A DNA stretch of 64,000 bases from contig NZ_CP101988.1 of NCBI RefSeq assembly GCF_024508335.1, positions 3,472,001 through 3,536,000 of the forward strand, given 5' to 3'. Made by a program: the position numbers and the translations under genes. Shown one piece after another: positions 8,091 through 15,745 of the stretch. The number at the start of each line of letters is the position of its first letter. The first letter of the stretch is position 1. The notes beneath the pieces are model-generated. The model saw only the letters and a program-made list of their open reading frames with translations. It made no database searches and was not told where the DNA came from. Source of the stretch: Cellulomonas chengniuliangii. GTDB taxonomy: Bacteria; Actinomycetota; Actinomycetes; Actinomycetales; Cellulomonadaceae.

Positions 8091-8482
8091 GACGTCACCC
8101 CCGCGACGTAAAGCCAGGCGCCGTCCTCCCGGACGAACCGGCTGACCTCGTGCTGCGAGCCCGCGCCGTCAGCCGACCGGTAGAACGCGCGGAACTCGAC
8201 CGTCCCGTCGGCGTCGAAGGGCCCGCCGGCGGTGCTGGCGACGATGTCGAGGCGGTACCAGCGGACATCGGGATCGAGCTCCAGGGTCGCCGGTCGGGCG
8301 CTCGGGTGCCACGTGCGCAGCAGGTAGTCGACATCGCCGACCGCGAAGGCGGAGAACCGCGAGCGCATCAGCGCCTCCGCCGTGGGCGCCAGCGCCTCGC
8401 CGCGGTGGAACCGCCCGCAGCACTCGTCGTAGGTCTGGCCGCTCAGGCACGGGCAACGGTCGTGGTTCACGTCGTCCATCAT
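8087..8482 (-). CDS. YchJ-family SEC-C motif protein
   Basis: A 131-aa YchJ-like protein. The N-terminal SEC-C zinc motif is seen as RCPCLSGQTYDECCGRF (about residues 8-24), followed by the NTF2-like body RYRxG-type region MRSRFSAFAVGDVDYLLRTW and RFVREDGAWLYVAG at the end. The role of YchJ proteins is unknown, although the zinc motif matches that of SecA tails. Start is one of two adjacent ATGs at 8482/8479; longer starts add only arginine-rich sequence. It is upstream of and ATGA-coupled to the rRNA-methyltransferase-like gene. Confidence 0.88.
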   Translation of the reverse strand: MMDDVNHDRCPCLSGQTYDECCGRFHRGEALAPTAEALMRSRFSAFAVGDVDYLLRTWHPSARPATLELDPDVRWYRLDIVASTAGGPFDADGTVEFRAFYRSADGAGSQHEVSRFVREDGAWLYVAGVTS

Positions 8483-8576
8483 CCCGCGAGTTCTGGCCGC
8501 TCTCGGCCCAGATGTGCCCCGCAACGGCCCGGTCTAGTGTCCGAGAGGAAGGCCATCGACTCATCGGAGGACGACC

Positions 8577-8993
8577 ATGAGCACCCAGGGAAACGACGCC
8601 CCCGGCCTCTCATCGATCACGGGGATCCGCACCGTCGTGGTGCCGGTCACGGACATGGACCAAGCAGTGGGCTTCTGGACGAGCGCGCTCGGCTTCGAGG
8701 TCCAGATGGACAGCACCTTCGACGGGGACCGGCGCTGGGTCGAGGTGGCCGCTCCGAACTCCGCGGACGACGCCACCACCATCGGCCTCACGAGCGGCTC
8801 GGACCTCCCCACCGGGGTTCAGACGGGCATCCGGCTGACCACCGACGACGCAGCCGCGGCGTGGCGGGCCCTCTCCGAGCTGGGCGTCGACGTGGACGAG
8901 GTGCTCGACCTGCCCGGCACGCCGCCCATGTTCACGTTCCGCGACGGCGACGGCAACGAGCTGGTCCTCGTGGAGATCCCGGCCCAGGGCTGA
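8577..8993 (+). CDS. VOC/glyoxalase-fold protein
   Basis: A 138-aa vicinal-oxygen-chelate protein with the paired beta-alpha-beta-beta-beta units of the glyoxalase/bleomycin-resistance superfamily: IRTVVVPVTDMDQAVGFWTSALGFEV (given in part; residues about 17-42) and GTPPMFTFRDGDGNELVLVE near the end. The final Glu of NELVLVE is a common metal ligand. A GGAGGACGACC ribosome site precedes the ATG at 8577. It is monocistronic. Substrate is unknown; lactoylglutathione lyase-like, dioxygenase or resistance roles are all possible. Confidence 0.88.
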   Translation: MSTQGNDAPGLSSITGIRTVVVPVTDMDQAVGFWTSALGFEVQMDSTFDGDRRWVEVAAPNSADDATTIGLTSGSDLPTGVQTGIRLTTDDAAAAWRALSELGVDVDEVLDLPGTPPMFTFRDGDGNELVLVEIPAQG

Positions 8994-9014
8994 GCCCGAC
9001 CAATCAGCCCTGGC

Positions 9015-9527
9015 TCACCTACGCTCGGCGACCTGGGCGGGCCACGGCCCGACGAACTTCCCAGGTGAACCGATCTCGTTCGGCGCCGCCGCGAGCGACT
9101 GCTGGACCGCCCGGGTCACCCGCGCGGTCAGCTCGGCGAGGGTGTCGCCCCACTCGGTGGGCGATGCCGTGACATCCGCGACGTCGAGCTCCTCGAGCAC
9201 CAGCAACGGCGCCGCGATTCCCGGCGTCTCGAACTCCGTCAACCGGTGCCACACCGAGCCGGGGCGCACCACGATCTCGGCGTCGGCGGGGCGCTCCGCG
9301 AACATCGAGACGTCGCGACCCGTGCGGTTCAGCAGCACCAGGAGCCGCCCCGCCGTGAAGTTCTCGCTCGCGACCCGCGCGTCACGCGACGCCGCGAGCA
9401 CCCCGGTCACCACGCCCAGCGGAGGCGGCTCCACCTCACCGGCGGCCAGACCTCGGAACGCGATCCCGTTGAACGCAGGCAGTTTGTCGATCGCATCCAG
9501 GAACTGGCCGAGCCCGGACTCGCTCAT
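9015..9527 (-). CDS. Divergent ADP-ribosyltransferase-fold protein, last gene of toxin operon
   Basis: A 170-aa protein that aligns with the catalytic domain of the toxin encoded two genes upstream. K15-L-P-x3-G-x2-F-R25-G matches K353-L-P-x3-G-x2-F-R363-G with identical spacing. A helix ending RVASENF matches SIAEEF, and D82-A-E84-x4-P-G matches E427-A-E429-x4-P-G, again with equal spacing. The catalytic Ser-Thr-Ser is replaced by Ala-Ala-Ser and the first Glu of ExE by Asp. It is therefore either a weak or altered ART enzyme or a pseudoenzyme. The start codon overlaps the preceding stop (TGATG). It ends in a KFVGPWPAQ tail. Roles as second effector, immunity helper or decoy are all open. 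Confidence 0.7.
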   Translation of the reverse strand: MSESGLGQFLDAIDKLPAFNGIAFRGLAAGEVEPPPLGVVTGVLAASRDARVASENFTAGRLLVLLNRTGRDVSMFAERPADAEIVVRPGSVWHRLTEFETPGIAAPLLVLEELDVADVTASPTEWGDTLAELTARVTRAVQQSLAAAPNEIGSPGKFVGPWPAQVAERR

Positions 9528-9958
9528 CAGTGGTCCTCTCCCTCAGGCCGCTTCGCGGCTCGCTCACGCTCACGTGCGCGGATCACGCTCGGACGCTCAT
9601 CCTCCGGCAACAGGTTCCCGTGGCCGTCGTAGTCGTAGATCAACTCCGCATCCCACGTCGGCGGCTCGATCGGAGGGTCGAACACCACCTCGGTGCCGTC
9701 CGGAAGGGTCCTCCCCACAGTCCGAGTGATGACCGGGAACTTGCCCTTCTCCCGGCTGATCTTGCTCGGATCAAAAGGGCCCCACTCGCGCTCGTACTCC
9801 TCGTCGATCCACTCCAGGTAAGCCCGCTCGCGCGCCTCATGGTCAGCCGGATCGAGAGCCATCAACTCGTCCGCCGACAAGAACCGATACAGGCTCCGCG
9901 GATCGACATCCTCTTCCGGAGGCACAGGAGGGGACTCACGCTTCTTACGAAATATCAT
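9527..9958 (-). CDS. Candidate immunity protein for the ART toxin
   Basis: A 143-aa, strongly charged, acidic soluble protein without a recognised family. It begins MIFRKKRESPPVPPEEDVD and carries runs such as EWIDEEYEREWGPFDP and DAELIYDYDGHGN. The ATG at 9958 was chosen because GGGAGG lies six bases upstream; an in-frame TTG at 9964 touches that ribosome site. It overlaps the toxin's 3' end by 14 bases, directly after the toxin domain, which is the usual place of an immunity gene. Acidic immunity proteins often plug the active site of a basic toxin. Assignment is by position and composition only. Confidence 0.6.
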   Translation of the reverse strand: MIFRKKRESPPVPPEEDVDPRSLYRFLSADELMALDPADHEARERAYLEWIDEEYEREWGPFDPSKISREKGKFPVITRTVGRTLPDGTEVVFDPPIEPPTWDAELIYDYDGHGNLLPEDERPSVIRARERERAAKRPEGEDH

Positions 9959-11336
9959 CGACAACCTCCCTGGCCGCCATCTGCCAAAATCCCCCTGGAT
10001 CCCACTCTCGGCTCATCACGCGAAGTGGCGCCCCAGGGAGAACTAATACCTCAGCTTCGCGGCCATAGTGCGATAGTGCTCGCACATCAACCCCGCGTCG
10101 GCCACCCCTGATCGTTATGAACGCGTTGCCACCATTCCTGAATTCCTCCGCGATCGAGGGTTTGGTGCTGGTACTCCAGAACGCCGGATCGGAGACCTTC
10201 TCCCCGGGTTGCCAGCGTTGGAGGACGTCAGCAGGAAGGTCTGTCCCCCGAAAGTACGTCCCACTTGTCTGAGGAAGTTTGCTGAGCCCTGCCACCGCAT
10301 CGTCGACGTCCCGCTGGATTCGCGCCGCATCCTGCGGAGAAGGTGGTGACGTTCCTCGCAGGAAGCCGTTCATCTCCTCATACCCGTCGTCAGTGGTGTA
10401 ACGATAGATCGCCTTCACCTCGTCAGGTGTGAGGTCGGGATGGCGACCGGCAACGGCGTCGGCCCACGCGTCGAGGTCTCCCCCGTCCCGTGGGTGGCTC
10501 AGGTCGGAGATGTCGGGCAGCGCCGTCCGAGCCGGCGGCGTCGAGGGCAGACGCGAGGGCAGGAAGACGTCGCCGACGTCAGGGCTCTTGGCGCGGACGC
10601 TGCCGGCGAGCTGCCGCAACGCGTCCTTCATGGCCTCGAGCAGGTTCTTGAGCGACTTCGCCGAGGTGAGCACGTCGGTGACGGACTTGCCGACCTTGGT
10701 GGCCAGCGAGCTGACACGTGTCGAGACCTGCCCCACGATCACCGGGGTGGCCAGCCCGAGGGTGAACACCGCCTCGGCCGCCCAGGAGATGATCGAGCCG
10801 ACCAGCTGGGCCAGGGTGTCGCGCACCAGGTCGTGCACCACCTGCACCACCATCGCGCAGGTCGTCAGCGCCGATCCCATCGCCGACGCCGAGTCGCCGG
10901 TGACTCGGATGCGCTCGGCCAGCGCGTCGGCGTAGGCCGCGTAGGCGGTGATCGACTCCCCCGACATGTCTTCCAGGTCGGCCCGCACCACCCGGACGAG
11001 CTCGTCCCCGGCAGCGCCCATCGCTCCGGCGACGTTGTCCCATGTCCCCGCGAAGCCCAGCACCGCTCCCGCGTCACCAGTCAGATCGTTGAGCCACCCC
11101 TTGAGCGGCTGCAGGTGCTCCATCAACCAGCCCAGGCCCGCCGCGATCAACGACCCCAACGGGTCGATCACGGTCGCGGCGACGTCCATCACGGCCCCCA
11201 CCCCGGCCATGCCCGTCGACAGCCACGACCCGGACTCGAGGGCCGAGCACAGGTCCGCCACCGACTCCACGACGCCCAGGCCGCCGAACGCCGACGACGT
11301 GTTGACCGGCCCCGCGACGAGCGGGTTGGCGCTCAC
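9945..11336 (-). CDS. Type VII-secretion-type toxin with C-terminal ADP-ribosyltransferase domain
   Basis: A 463-aa polymorphic toxin. Residues 1-250 are helical and Ala-rich (LXG/WXG-like delivery region, with GLGWLMEHLQPLKGWLNDLTGD at 68-89 and a hydrophobic segment around 172-205). Residues 251-290 are a Pro-rich linker, and residues 300-463 are an ART domain. The arginine-type ART triad is complete: YFRGT with Arg363, FWSTST with Ser388-Thr-Ser390, and [10 protein letters not shown] with Glu427 and Glu429. It should transfer ADP-ribose from NAD+ to a target protein in a rival cell. The start is a GTG overlapping the preceding stop (GTGA). The C-terminal third is visibly lower in GC than the N-terminal part, consistent with toxin-module exchange. 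Confidence 0.85.
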   Translation of the reverse strand: MSANPLVAGPVNTSSAFGGLGVVESVADLCSALESGSWLSTGMAGVGAVMDVAATVIDPLGSLIAAGLGWLMEHLQPLKGWLNDLTGDAGAVLGFAGTWDNVAGAMGAAGDELVRVVRADLEDMSGESITAYAAYADALAERIRVTGDSASAMGSALTTCAMVVQVVHDLVRDTLAQLVGSIISWAAEAVFTLGLATPVIVGQVSTRVSSLATKVGKSVTDVLTSAKSLKNLLEAMKDALRQLAGSVRAKSPDVGDVFLPSRLPSTPPARTALPDISDLSHPRDGGDLDAWADAVAGRHPDLTPDEVKAIYRYTTDDGYEEMNGFLRGTSPPSPQDAARIQRDVDDAVAGLSKLPQTSGTYFRGTDLPADVLQRWQPGEKVSDPAFWSTSTKPSIAEEFRNGGNAFITIRGGRRGVDVRALSHYGREAEVLVLPGAPLRVMSREWDPGGFWQMAAREVVDDIS

Positions 11337-11656
11337 CGGTCGAGCGCCGCGAGGAGACCACGGAGAGCTTCTTGCACCCGCTCGTCGACCGCGTCGATGG
11401 ATCGCGCCATGGACCCCAGCTCGCCGACGGCGGCGTCGGACGCCTCGTGGACCGCCGAGATCGCCTGCCGTGCGGCGTCGTCCACACCCTGCACGATCGG
11501 CGGCAGGAACGAGCACAGCAACCCGAACGCCCCGCTGTGGAGGCTCGTCGTCGCGGCGGCGGCCTTCGCGGTCGCGAGGTCGGAGGCAACCTGCTGGACC
11601 CGGGCCGCGTGGCGCCGCAGCACCTCGGTGTCCACGACCATCGCGTCCGCGCTCAC
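11333..11656 (-). CDS. EspC/WXG100-like type VII secretion partner
   Basis: A 107-aa, almost wholly helical protein (HAARVQQVASDLATAKAAAA, later QAISAVHEASDAAVGELGSM) resembling ESX-1 EspC-type or WXG100-like small secretion partners, which form a helical hairpin with the delivery domain of their toxin. The GTG at 11656 overlaps the YbaB-like stop as GTGA, mirrored by the same overlap with the toxin gene downstream; an ATG at 11641 is the alternative. No WXG triplet is seen, so it fits the EspC branch better. Its position directly before the toxin supports a chaperone or co-export role. Confidence 0.7.
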   Translation of the reverse strand: MSADAMVVDTEVLRRHAARVQQVASDLATAKAAAATTSLHSGAFGLLCSFLPPIVQGVDDAARQAISAVHEASDAAVGELGSMARSIDAVDERVQEALRGLLAALDR

Positions 11657-12030
11657 CGGGATACCTCGCGCGCGTCGAGCTCGGCGCGCAGCTGGCCGCT
11701 GATGGCCGACCCCTCGCCGTACGCGTCGTCGGTCACGGCCACGGCGCGCCGTCCCGCGTCCCGAGCGGCGGCGTCGACCGTCTCGCGGATCAGCGCGGCG
11801 AGGTCGTCCGGCCGCAGCGCCGTCGCCGCGTCGGCGAGCACCAGGTCGGTCAGCCTGCCCGTCGCATCGACCTCGGCCTCGACCTCGCCGCGGCTGCTGC
11901 GCATGCGGCCGCGGACGCGGTCGATCGACGCCTTGACCTCTCCGGCCCGCCGGGCCCGTTCCTGCGCGTCGGCGATGTCGCGCTGCACCTTGGCGATGGC
12001 TGCGTCGGGGTCGTCGTAGAAGGCCGTCAC
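11653..12030 (-). CDS. YbaB/EbfC-family protein
   Basis: A 125-aa protein with the YbaB/EbfC pattern: a long N-terminal helix (AAIAKVQRDIADAQERARRA), then SRGEVEAEVDATGRLTDLVL and DDLAALIRETVDAAARDAG. Free-standing YbaB is a nucleoid-associated DNA binder, but copies at the head of actinobacterial type VII effector operons are common and of unclear role. It is the first gene of the five-gene toxin operon. The start is a GTG at 12030 without a Shine-Dalgarno; a TAGCCT seven bases upstream could be a -10 box, which would make the operon message leaderless. Confidence 0.8.
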   Translation of the reverse strand: MTAFYDDPDAAIAKVQRDIADAQERARRAGEVKASIDRVRGRMRSSRGEVEAEVDATGRLTDLVLADAATALRPDDLAALIRETVDAAARDAGRRAVAVTDDAYGEGSAISGQLRAELDAREVSR

Positions 12031-12274
12031 GCGCGCAGGCTACCGAGAGATGGGCCGTTTCGACCCGGTCTGTCCCTCGATCGGTCCAGCGACGAGGAGA
12101 TCGCTCCCTAAACCATTCGCGTGCTGGTCCGACGCCCGTCCGGCGTCGAAAGTGGCTGTGCACTCGACTGTGGTGGTCATGACCTCCGCGAGCGACACAG
12201 CCGTCCTCCTGATCGGGGCGCCCGCAGGACGCGGGGACCACACGCAGCCAACACGCCGAGCACCGGGAGATCGC

Positions 12275-13321
12275 ATGTCCATCCGCGCGCATCTGCGCAA
12301 GGTCGCCGTCGCACTACCCCTCGCCATCGTCGCCGCCGCGCTCACCACCTCGCTCGTGGCCACCACCGCGTCCGCCCACGGGTCGGTCACCGACCCGCCC
12401 ACACGCAACTACGGGTGTCTGGACCGCTGGGGCGACCGGCACCAGGCGCCCGAGATGCAGCAGCAGGACCCGATGTGCTGGGGCGCCTTCCAGGCGAACC
12501 CCAGCGCCATGTGGAACTGGAACGGCCTCTACCGCGAGAACGTGGGCGGGCGCCACGAGCAGGCCATCCCCGACGGGCAGCTCTGCAGCGGCGGCCGCAC
12601 CGAGGGCGGCCGCTACAACTACCTCGACACCCCGGGCAACTGGACCGCCACGTCCGTGCCCAACAACTTCACGCTGACTCTGACCGACGGGGCGCAGCAC
12701 GGCGCCGACTACCTCAAGGTCTACGTGTCCAAGCCGGGCTTCGACCCCACCACCCAGAGCCTGGGGTGGGGTGACCTGACCCTGCTGAAGGAGACCGGTC
12801 GCTACGCCCCGGCAGGGCAGTACCAGACCGACGTGAGCATCCCGGGCCGGAGCGGCCGCGCGGTGCTCTACACGATCTGGCAGGCCAGCCACCTCGACCA
12901 GTCGTACTACCTGTGCAGCGACATCGTCATCGGCGACGGGCCGATCCCGACGCCCACGGTCACCCCGACCGTGACGCCCACGCCGACGGTGACCCCGACC
13001 GTCACCCCGACACCGACGCCCACGGTGACCCCGACCATCCCGCCCGTCGGCGCCTGCGCGGCGACAGTAACCGTCGGCAACAGCTGGAACGGCGGCTACC
13101 AGGCGCAGGTGACGGTCACGGCCGGCTCCAGTGCGATCAACGGCTGGAAGGTCACCGTCAACGGGGCGACCATCACCCAGGCGTGGAACGGCACCCTGTC
13201 TGGCGGCAACGTGATCAGCAACGCCTCGTGGAACGGCAGCCTGGCGGCTGGCGGGTCCACGACCGCCGGATTCCTCGGCACCGGGTCGACCAACCTGACG
13301 GCCACCTGCGCGCTCGCCTAG
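12275..13321 (+). CDS. Secreted AA10 lytic polysaccharide monooxygenase with CBM2
   Basis: A 348-aa secreted copper enzyme that oxidatively cleaves crystalline cellulose or chitin. The signal peptide is residues 1-34 (ending TTASA), leaving His35 as the mature N-terminus, the first ligand of the histidine brace. The AA10 domain runs from 35 to about 222, with the second copper His at about 142 (GAQHGADYLKVYVSKPGFDP). Residues 224-257 are a Pro/Thr/Val linker and 259-348 a CBM2 with surface tryptophans in NSWNGGYQ and INGWKV and a Cys261-Cys345 pair. CBM2 points to cellulose, as in Cellulomonas and Streptomyces enzymes. The ATG at 12275 follows CCGGGAGA. Confidence 0.95.
   Translation: MSIRAHLRKVAVALPLAIVAAALTTSLVATTASAHGSVTDPPTRNYGCLDRWGDRHQAPEMQQQDPMCWGAFQANPSAMWNWNGLYRENVGGRHEQAIPDGQLCSGGRTEGGRYNYLDTPGNWTATSVPNNFTLTLTDGAQHGADYLKVYVSKPGFDPTTQSLGWGDLTLLKETGRYAPAGQYQTDVSIPGRSGRAVLYTIWQASHLDQSYYLCSDIVIGDGPIPTPTVTPTVTPTPTVTPTVTPTPTPTVTPTIPPVGACAATVTVGNSWNGGYQAQVTVTAGSSAINGWKVTVNGATITQAWNGTLSGGNVISNASWNGSLAAGGSTTAGFLGTGSTNLTATCALA
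12944..13045 (+). repeat. Tandem PTVTPT-coding linker repeat
   Basis: Irregular tandem copies of a Pro-Thr-Val-Thr unit (cccacggtcaccccgac and variants) encode the flexible linker between the LPMO and CBM2 domains. Such linkers are often glycosylated in secreted actinobacterial enzymes. The repeat could change copy number by slippage. Confidence 0.85.
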
Positions 13322-13361
13322 CCCCACCCCGCACGGCGCGGTCCCGTTGCCGCGCATGCCG

Positions 13362-13399
13362 CCGGTCGGCCCTGACCTCCACGCGTCGGGGCCGACCGG
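13362..13399. terminator. Bidirectional hairpin between LPMO and FAD oxidase genes
   Basis: Perfect 11-bp arms CCGGTCGGCCC and GGGCCGACCGG enclose a 16-base loop in the gap between two convergent genes. No T-run follows, as is usual in high-GC actinobacteria. Confidence 0.6.
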
Positions 13400-13414
13400 T
13401 CAGGCGCGAGCCAG

Positions 13415-14842
13415 TCAGGTGGCCGGGGCGGGCCGCACCGGGTGGACGGGGTGGACGGGGTGGTTCGACCGGAACAACCCGTCCGGATCGACGGCCTGCT
13501 TGACCTCGCGCAGCCGGCCCACCGCCTCGGCGCCGTAGGCGTCCTCGATCGGCTGATCGGCCTGCAAGAAGGTGATCCCCAGCCCGTGCTCCGAGCGCGG
13601 CACCGCGGAGACCAGGCCGCGCAGGGCCTCGTCCACCACCGCCGCCGCCTCAGGACTGAACGCCGGCGCCATCGCCGCGAGCACGTAGCCGGGCCGGATC
13701 TGCGCTCCCGGCCCGGTGCTCGGGTCCGCGGCGGTCTGCGCGCCGCCCAGGTGCCGCATCTGCACACCCACCAGCGGTGTCCCGCTGCCGACGCCAGCGG
13801 TGGCGAGCACGTGCTCGAGGACGTCGTCGTCGAGCACGTCGAACGGGTGGGACACCGCGCGCATCGGCGGCCCAGGCTCGACGGGCTCCTCGGCGATGCC
13901 GCCGATCTCGCTCGCGCGCAGCGCCCGCACGGTCTCGCGGATGGTCGGGCCCACGGCCCGCAGCGGGGCGAGCAGCGCCTCCGCCTCGTCGGGGAGGCCG
14001 ACGAACATGACGTCGACGCTCATGAACGAGCGGCCGCGCACCTCCTCGGGGATCTGCGGCAGGTCGGGAAGGTGCATGAGCATCGCCCAGGTGGCGAGCT
14101 CGTCGGGCGCGGTGCGGGTGACCTCGGCCCACGCGCGCAGGACCTCGGGAGCCTGCTCGCCCGCGAAGGCGAGGCGTCCGCCGTAGAGCTCGGGCGCGGG
14201 GTGGAGCGCGATCTCGACGGCCGTCACCACCCCGAAGTCGCCCCCGCCTCCGCGCAGCGCCCAGAAGAGGTCGGGGTCGGACTCGGCGGTGACGGTGTGC
14301 GACGTCCCCGTGGCGTCGACCAGGTCGACGGCGAGCAGTGAGCTGGCGGGGGTGCCGAAGGCCCGGCCGAACCAGGACAGCCCACCGCCGAGCATCAGGC
14401 CCACGACGGTGACGCTCGGATTGGAGCCGGACAGAGCGACCAGCCCTGTGCCGTCCAACGCGTCGAACATGGCCTGCCAGGAGACGCCCGCGCCAACCCG
14501 CGCCGTCCGGCGGGCTGCGTCGACGGCGATCTCGTCGAGGGCCGCCGTCCGCACCAGCACCGTGCCGTCGAGGTGCGCGGTGGCGCCATGGCCGCGTGGC
14601 TGGGCGGCCACAGCCAGCCCGTGCTGCTGGGCCCAGCGCACCACCGCCTCGACATCGGCGGCGTCGGCGACGTGCGCCACGAGCGCGGGCTGCTGGTCGA
14701 CGCCGGAATGCCACGGGCGTCGGGATGCCTCCCACTCCTCGTCCTCGGCGGCGACCACCGGCCCGCGGTGCGCGCCTCGGAGCAGAGCGATCGCCGCCTG
14801 GTCGAGCGCTGGGGCGTTCACGGACGAGCGGGTCTCGGACAT
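13415..14842 (-). CDS. BBE-like FAD-linked oxidoreductase
   Basis: A 475-aa oxidase of the FAD_binding_4/berberine-bridge group. The N-terminal PCMH FAD domain spans about residues 45-220, with AVAAQPRGHGATAH (the position of the usual flavin-linking His) and GLMLGGGLSWFGRAFG. The BBE C-terminal element, close to residues 425-465, ends with the EVKQAVDPDGLFRSNHPV signature. Such enzymes oxidise alcohols, sugars or secondary metabolites and make hydrogen peroxide. GGAGG precedes the ATG at 14842. It is transcribed toward the LPMO; an oxidase could supply co-substrate peroxide, but there is no signal peptide, so that link is doubtful. Confidence 0.88.
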   Translation of the reverse strand: MSETRSSVNAPALDQAAIALLRGAHRGPVVAAEDEEWEASRRPWHSGVDQQPALVAHVADAADVEAVVRWAQQHGLAVAAQPRGHGATAHLDGTVLVRTAALDEIAVDAARRTARVGAGVSWQAMFDALDGTGLVALSGSNPSVTVVGLMLGGGLSWFGRAFGTPASSLLAVDLVDATGTSHTVTAESDPDLFWALRGGGGDFGVVTAVEIALHPAPELYGGRLAFAGEQAPEVLRAWAEVTRTAPDELATWAMLMHLPDLPQIPEEVRGRSFMSVDVMFVGLPDEAEALLAPLRAVGPTIRETVRALRASEIGGIAEEPVEPGPPMRAVSHPFDVLDDDVLEHVLATAGVGSGTPLVGVQMRHLGGAQTAADPSTGPGAQIRPGYVLAAMAPAFSPEAAAVVDEALRGLVSAVPRSEHGLGITFLQADQPIEDAYGAEAVGRLREVKQAVDPDGLFRSNHPVHPVHPVRPAPAT

Positions 14843-15145
14843 GACGGGCCTCCGGTCGGATGACGGGCGCGCAGCAGTCATTCCATCGTGGAGCACGCCG
14901 CCGACACGGGCCACGGGTCTCTCGTCGCGACCATCGCCCGCCCGGACGGATCGGCACTGCCCACGCCACACAGCGATCGACGGCGGACTCGCGCGCATTG
15001 TTGTCGCCATCCAACAAATGGTTCGCCGTGCTGCTCGTCAGACCTGCGTGTCACGGGTACGCGCGAACAGGGGTTTCAGGTCGCGCGGTCGGGACCGGGA
15101 TGCAAGCGTGGTAGCGCACTCACCACACCGACACTGGAGGCTTTC
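14843..15145. other. Divergent intergenic region with weak dyad
   Basis: This 303-bp gap separates the FAD oxidase from the membrane protein at 15146. TTGTTG and CAACAA arms (14998-15003 and 15012-15017) with an 8-base centre could be an operator for the oxidase, about 155 bp from its start. A GGAGG at 15136-15140 serves the downstream gene. No small coding region with convincing features was seen. Confidence 0.35.
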
Positions 15146-15643
15146 ATGGCTGCACCCCGCACACCCGGTGGCAACGCCACCCGCGAGCCTCACAAGGCGA
15201 AGACCACCGGCCTCGTCGTGGCCGCAGTAGGGATCGTGCTGTTCAACATCTCGCCATTTCTCAACTGGGTGAACCCCGATGGGGCCGACCCCAGGACGGG
15301 GTATGAGACCGACTCCCTCGTGCCCTTCATCGCCTACCTGGGGATCGGGCTCCTCATCGCGCTGATTTACGCGAACAAGCGGGCTCGGCGCGGGCAGCAC
15401 CGGGGCCTGACGCTGGTGACCATGGCCGTGGGCATCGCCGCGGCTATTCAGTGCCTGGCCTTCGCGATCAACCCCATGGGCGGCCTCGAGCGCGGTGACG
15501 ACCTGTCAACCGACATCGGGGTGTGGGTCGGCCTCATCGGCGCGGCGATCTGGGCCATCGGCGCCGGCCTCCTGGCGAAGGAAGACGAGGGCGACGACCG
15601 CGTCGCCGACAGTCAGGTCGCCAACGCGGCAGGCACTCGCTGA
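15146..15643 (+). CDS. Hypothetical four-helix membrane protein
   Basis: A 165-aa protein with a short polar N-terminus (PRTPGGNATREPHKAKT) and four hydrophobic segments at about residues 21-38, 58-75, 87-105 and 126-147, ending in an acidic tail (KEDEGDDRVADSQ). It is predicted to be an integral membrane protein. The second loop carries WVNPDGADPRTGYE. A TGGAGG ribosome site precedes the ATG at 15146, and a strong hairpin follows the stop, so it is probably a single-gene unit. No family was recognised. Confidence 0.75.
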   Translation: MAAPRTPGGNATREPHKAKTTGLVVAAVGIVLFNISPFLNWVNPDGADPRTGYETDSLVPFIAYLGIGLLIALIYANKRARRGQHRGLTLVTMAVGIAAAIQCLAFAINPMGGLERGDDLSTDIGVWVGLIGAAIWAIGAGLLAKEDEGDDRVADSQVANAAGTR

Positions 15644-15649
15644 TCGTCA

Positions 15650-15690
15650 GCGGGCGGTGGAGGGGACCGACTGTCGTCTCCACCGCCCGC
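15650..15690 (+). terminator. Strong hairpin terminator
   Basis: Perfect 13-bp arms GCGGGCGGTGGAG and CTCCACCGCCCGC with a 15-base loop start six bases after the stop of the membrane protein. No T-run is seen. Confidence 0.7.
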
Positions 15691-15745
15691 GCGACGTCCC
15701 AGGGTTTCCTCGGCGGCCGCCGTCCGGGCGTGGCATCGTTGAACA

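Noticed and set aside
12040-12408. Minus-strand frame upstream of the YbaB-like gene
   Set aside because: Overlaps the LPMO signal peptide coding region and has no SD or recognisable sequence.
13415-14842. Peroxide-generating partner for the adjacent LPMO
   Set aside because: The FAD oxidase has no signal peptide and is transcribed in the opposite direction from its own start, so a direct partnership is not supported.
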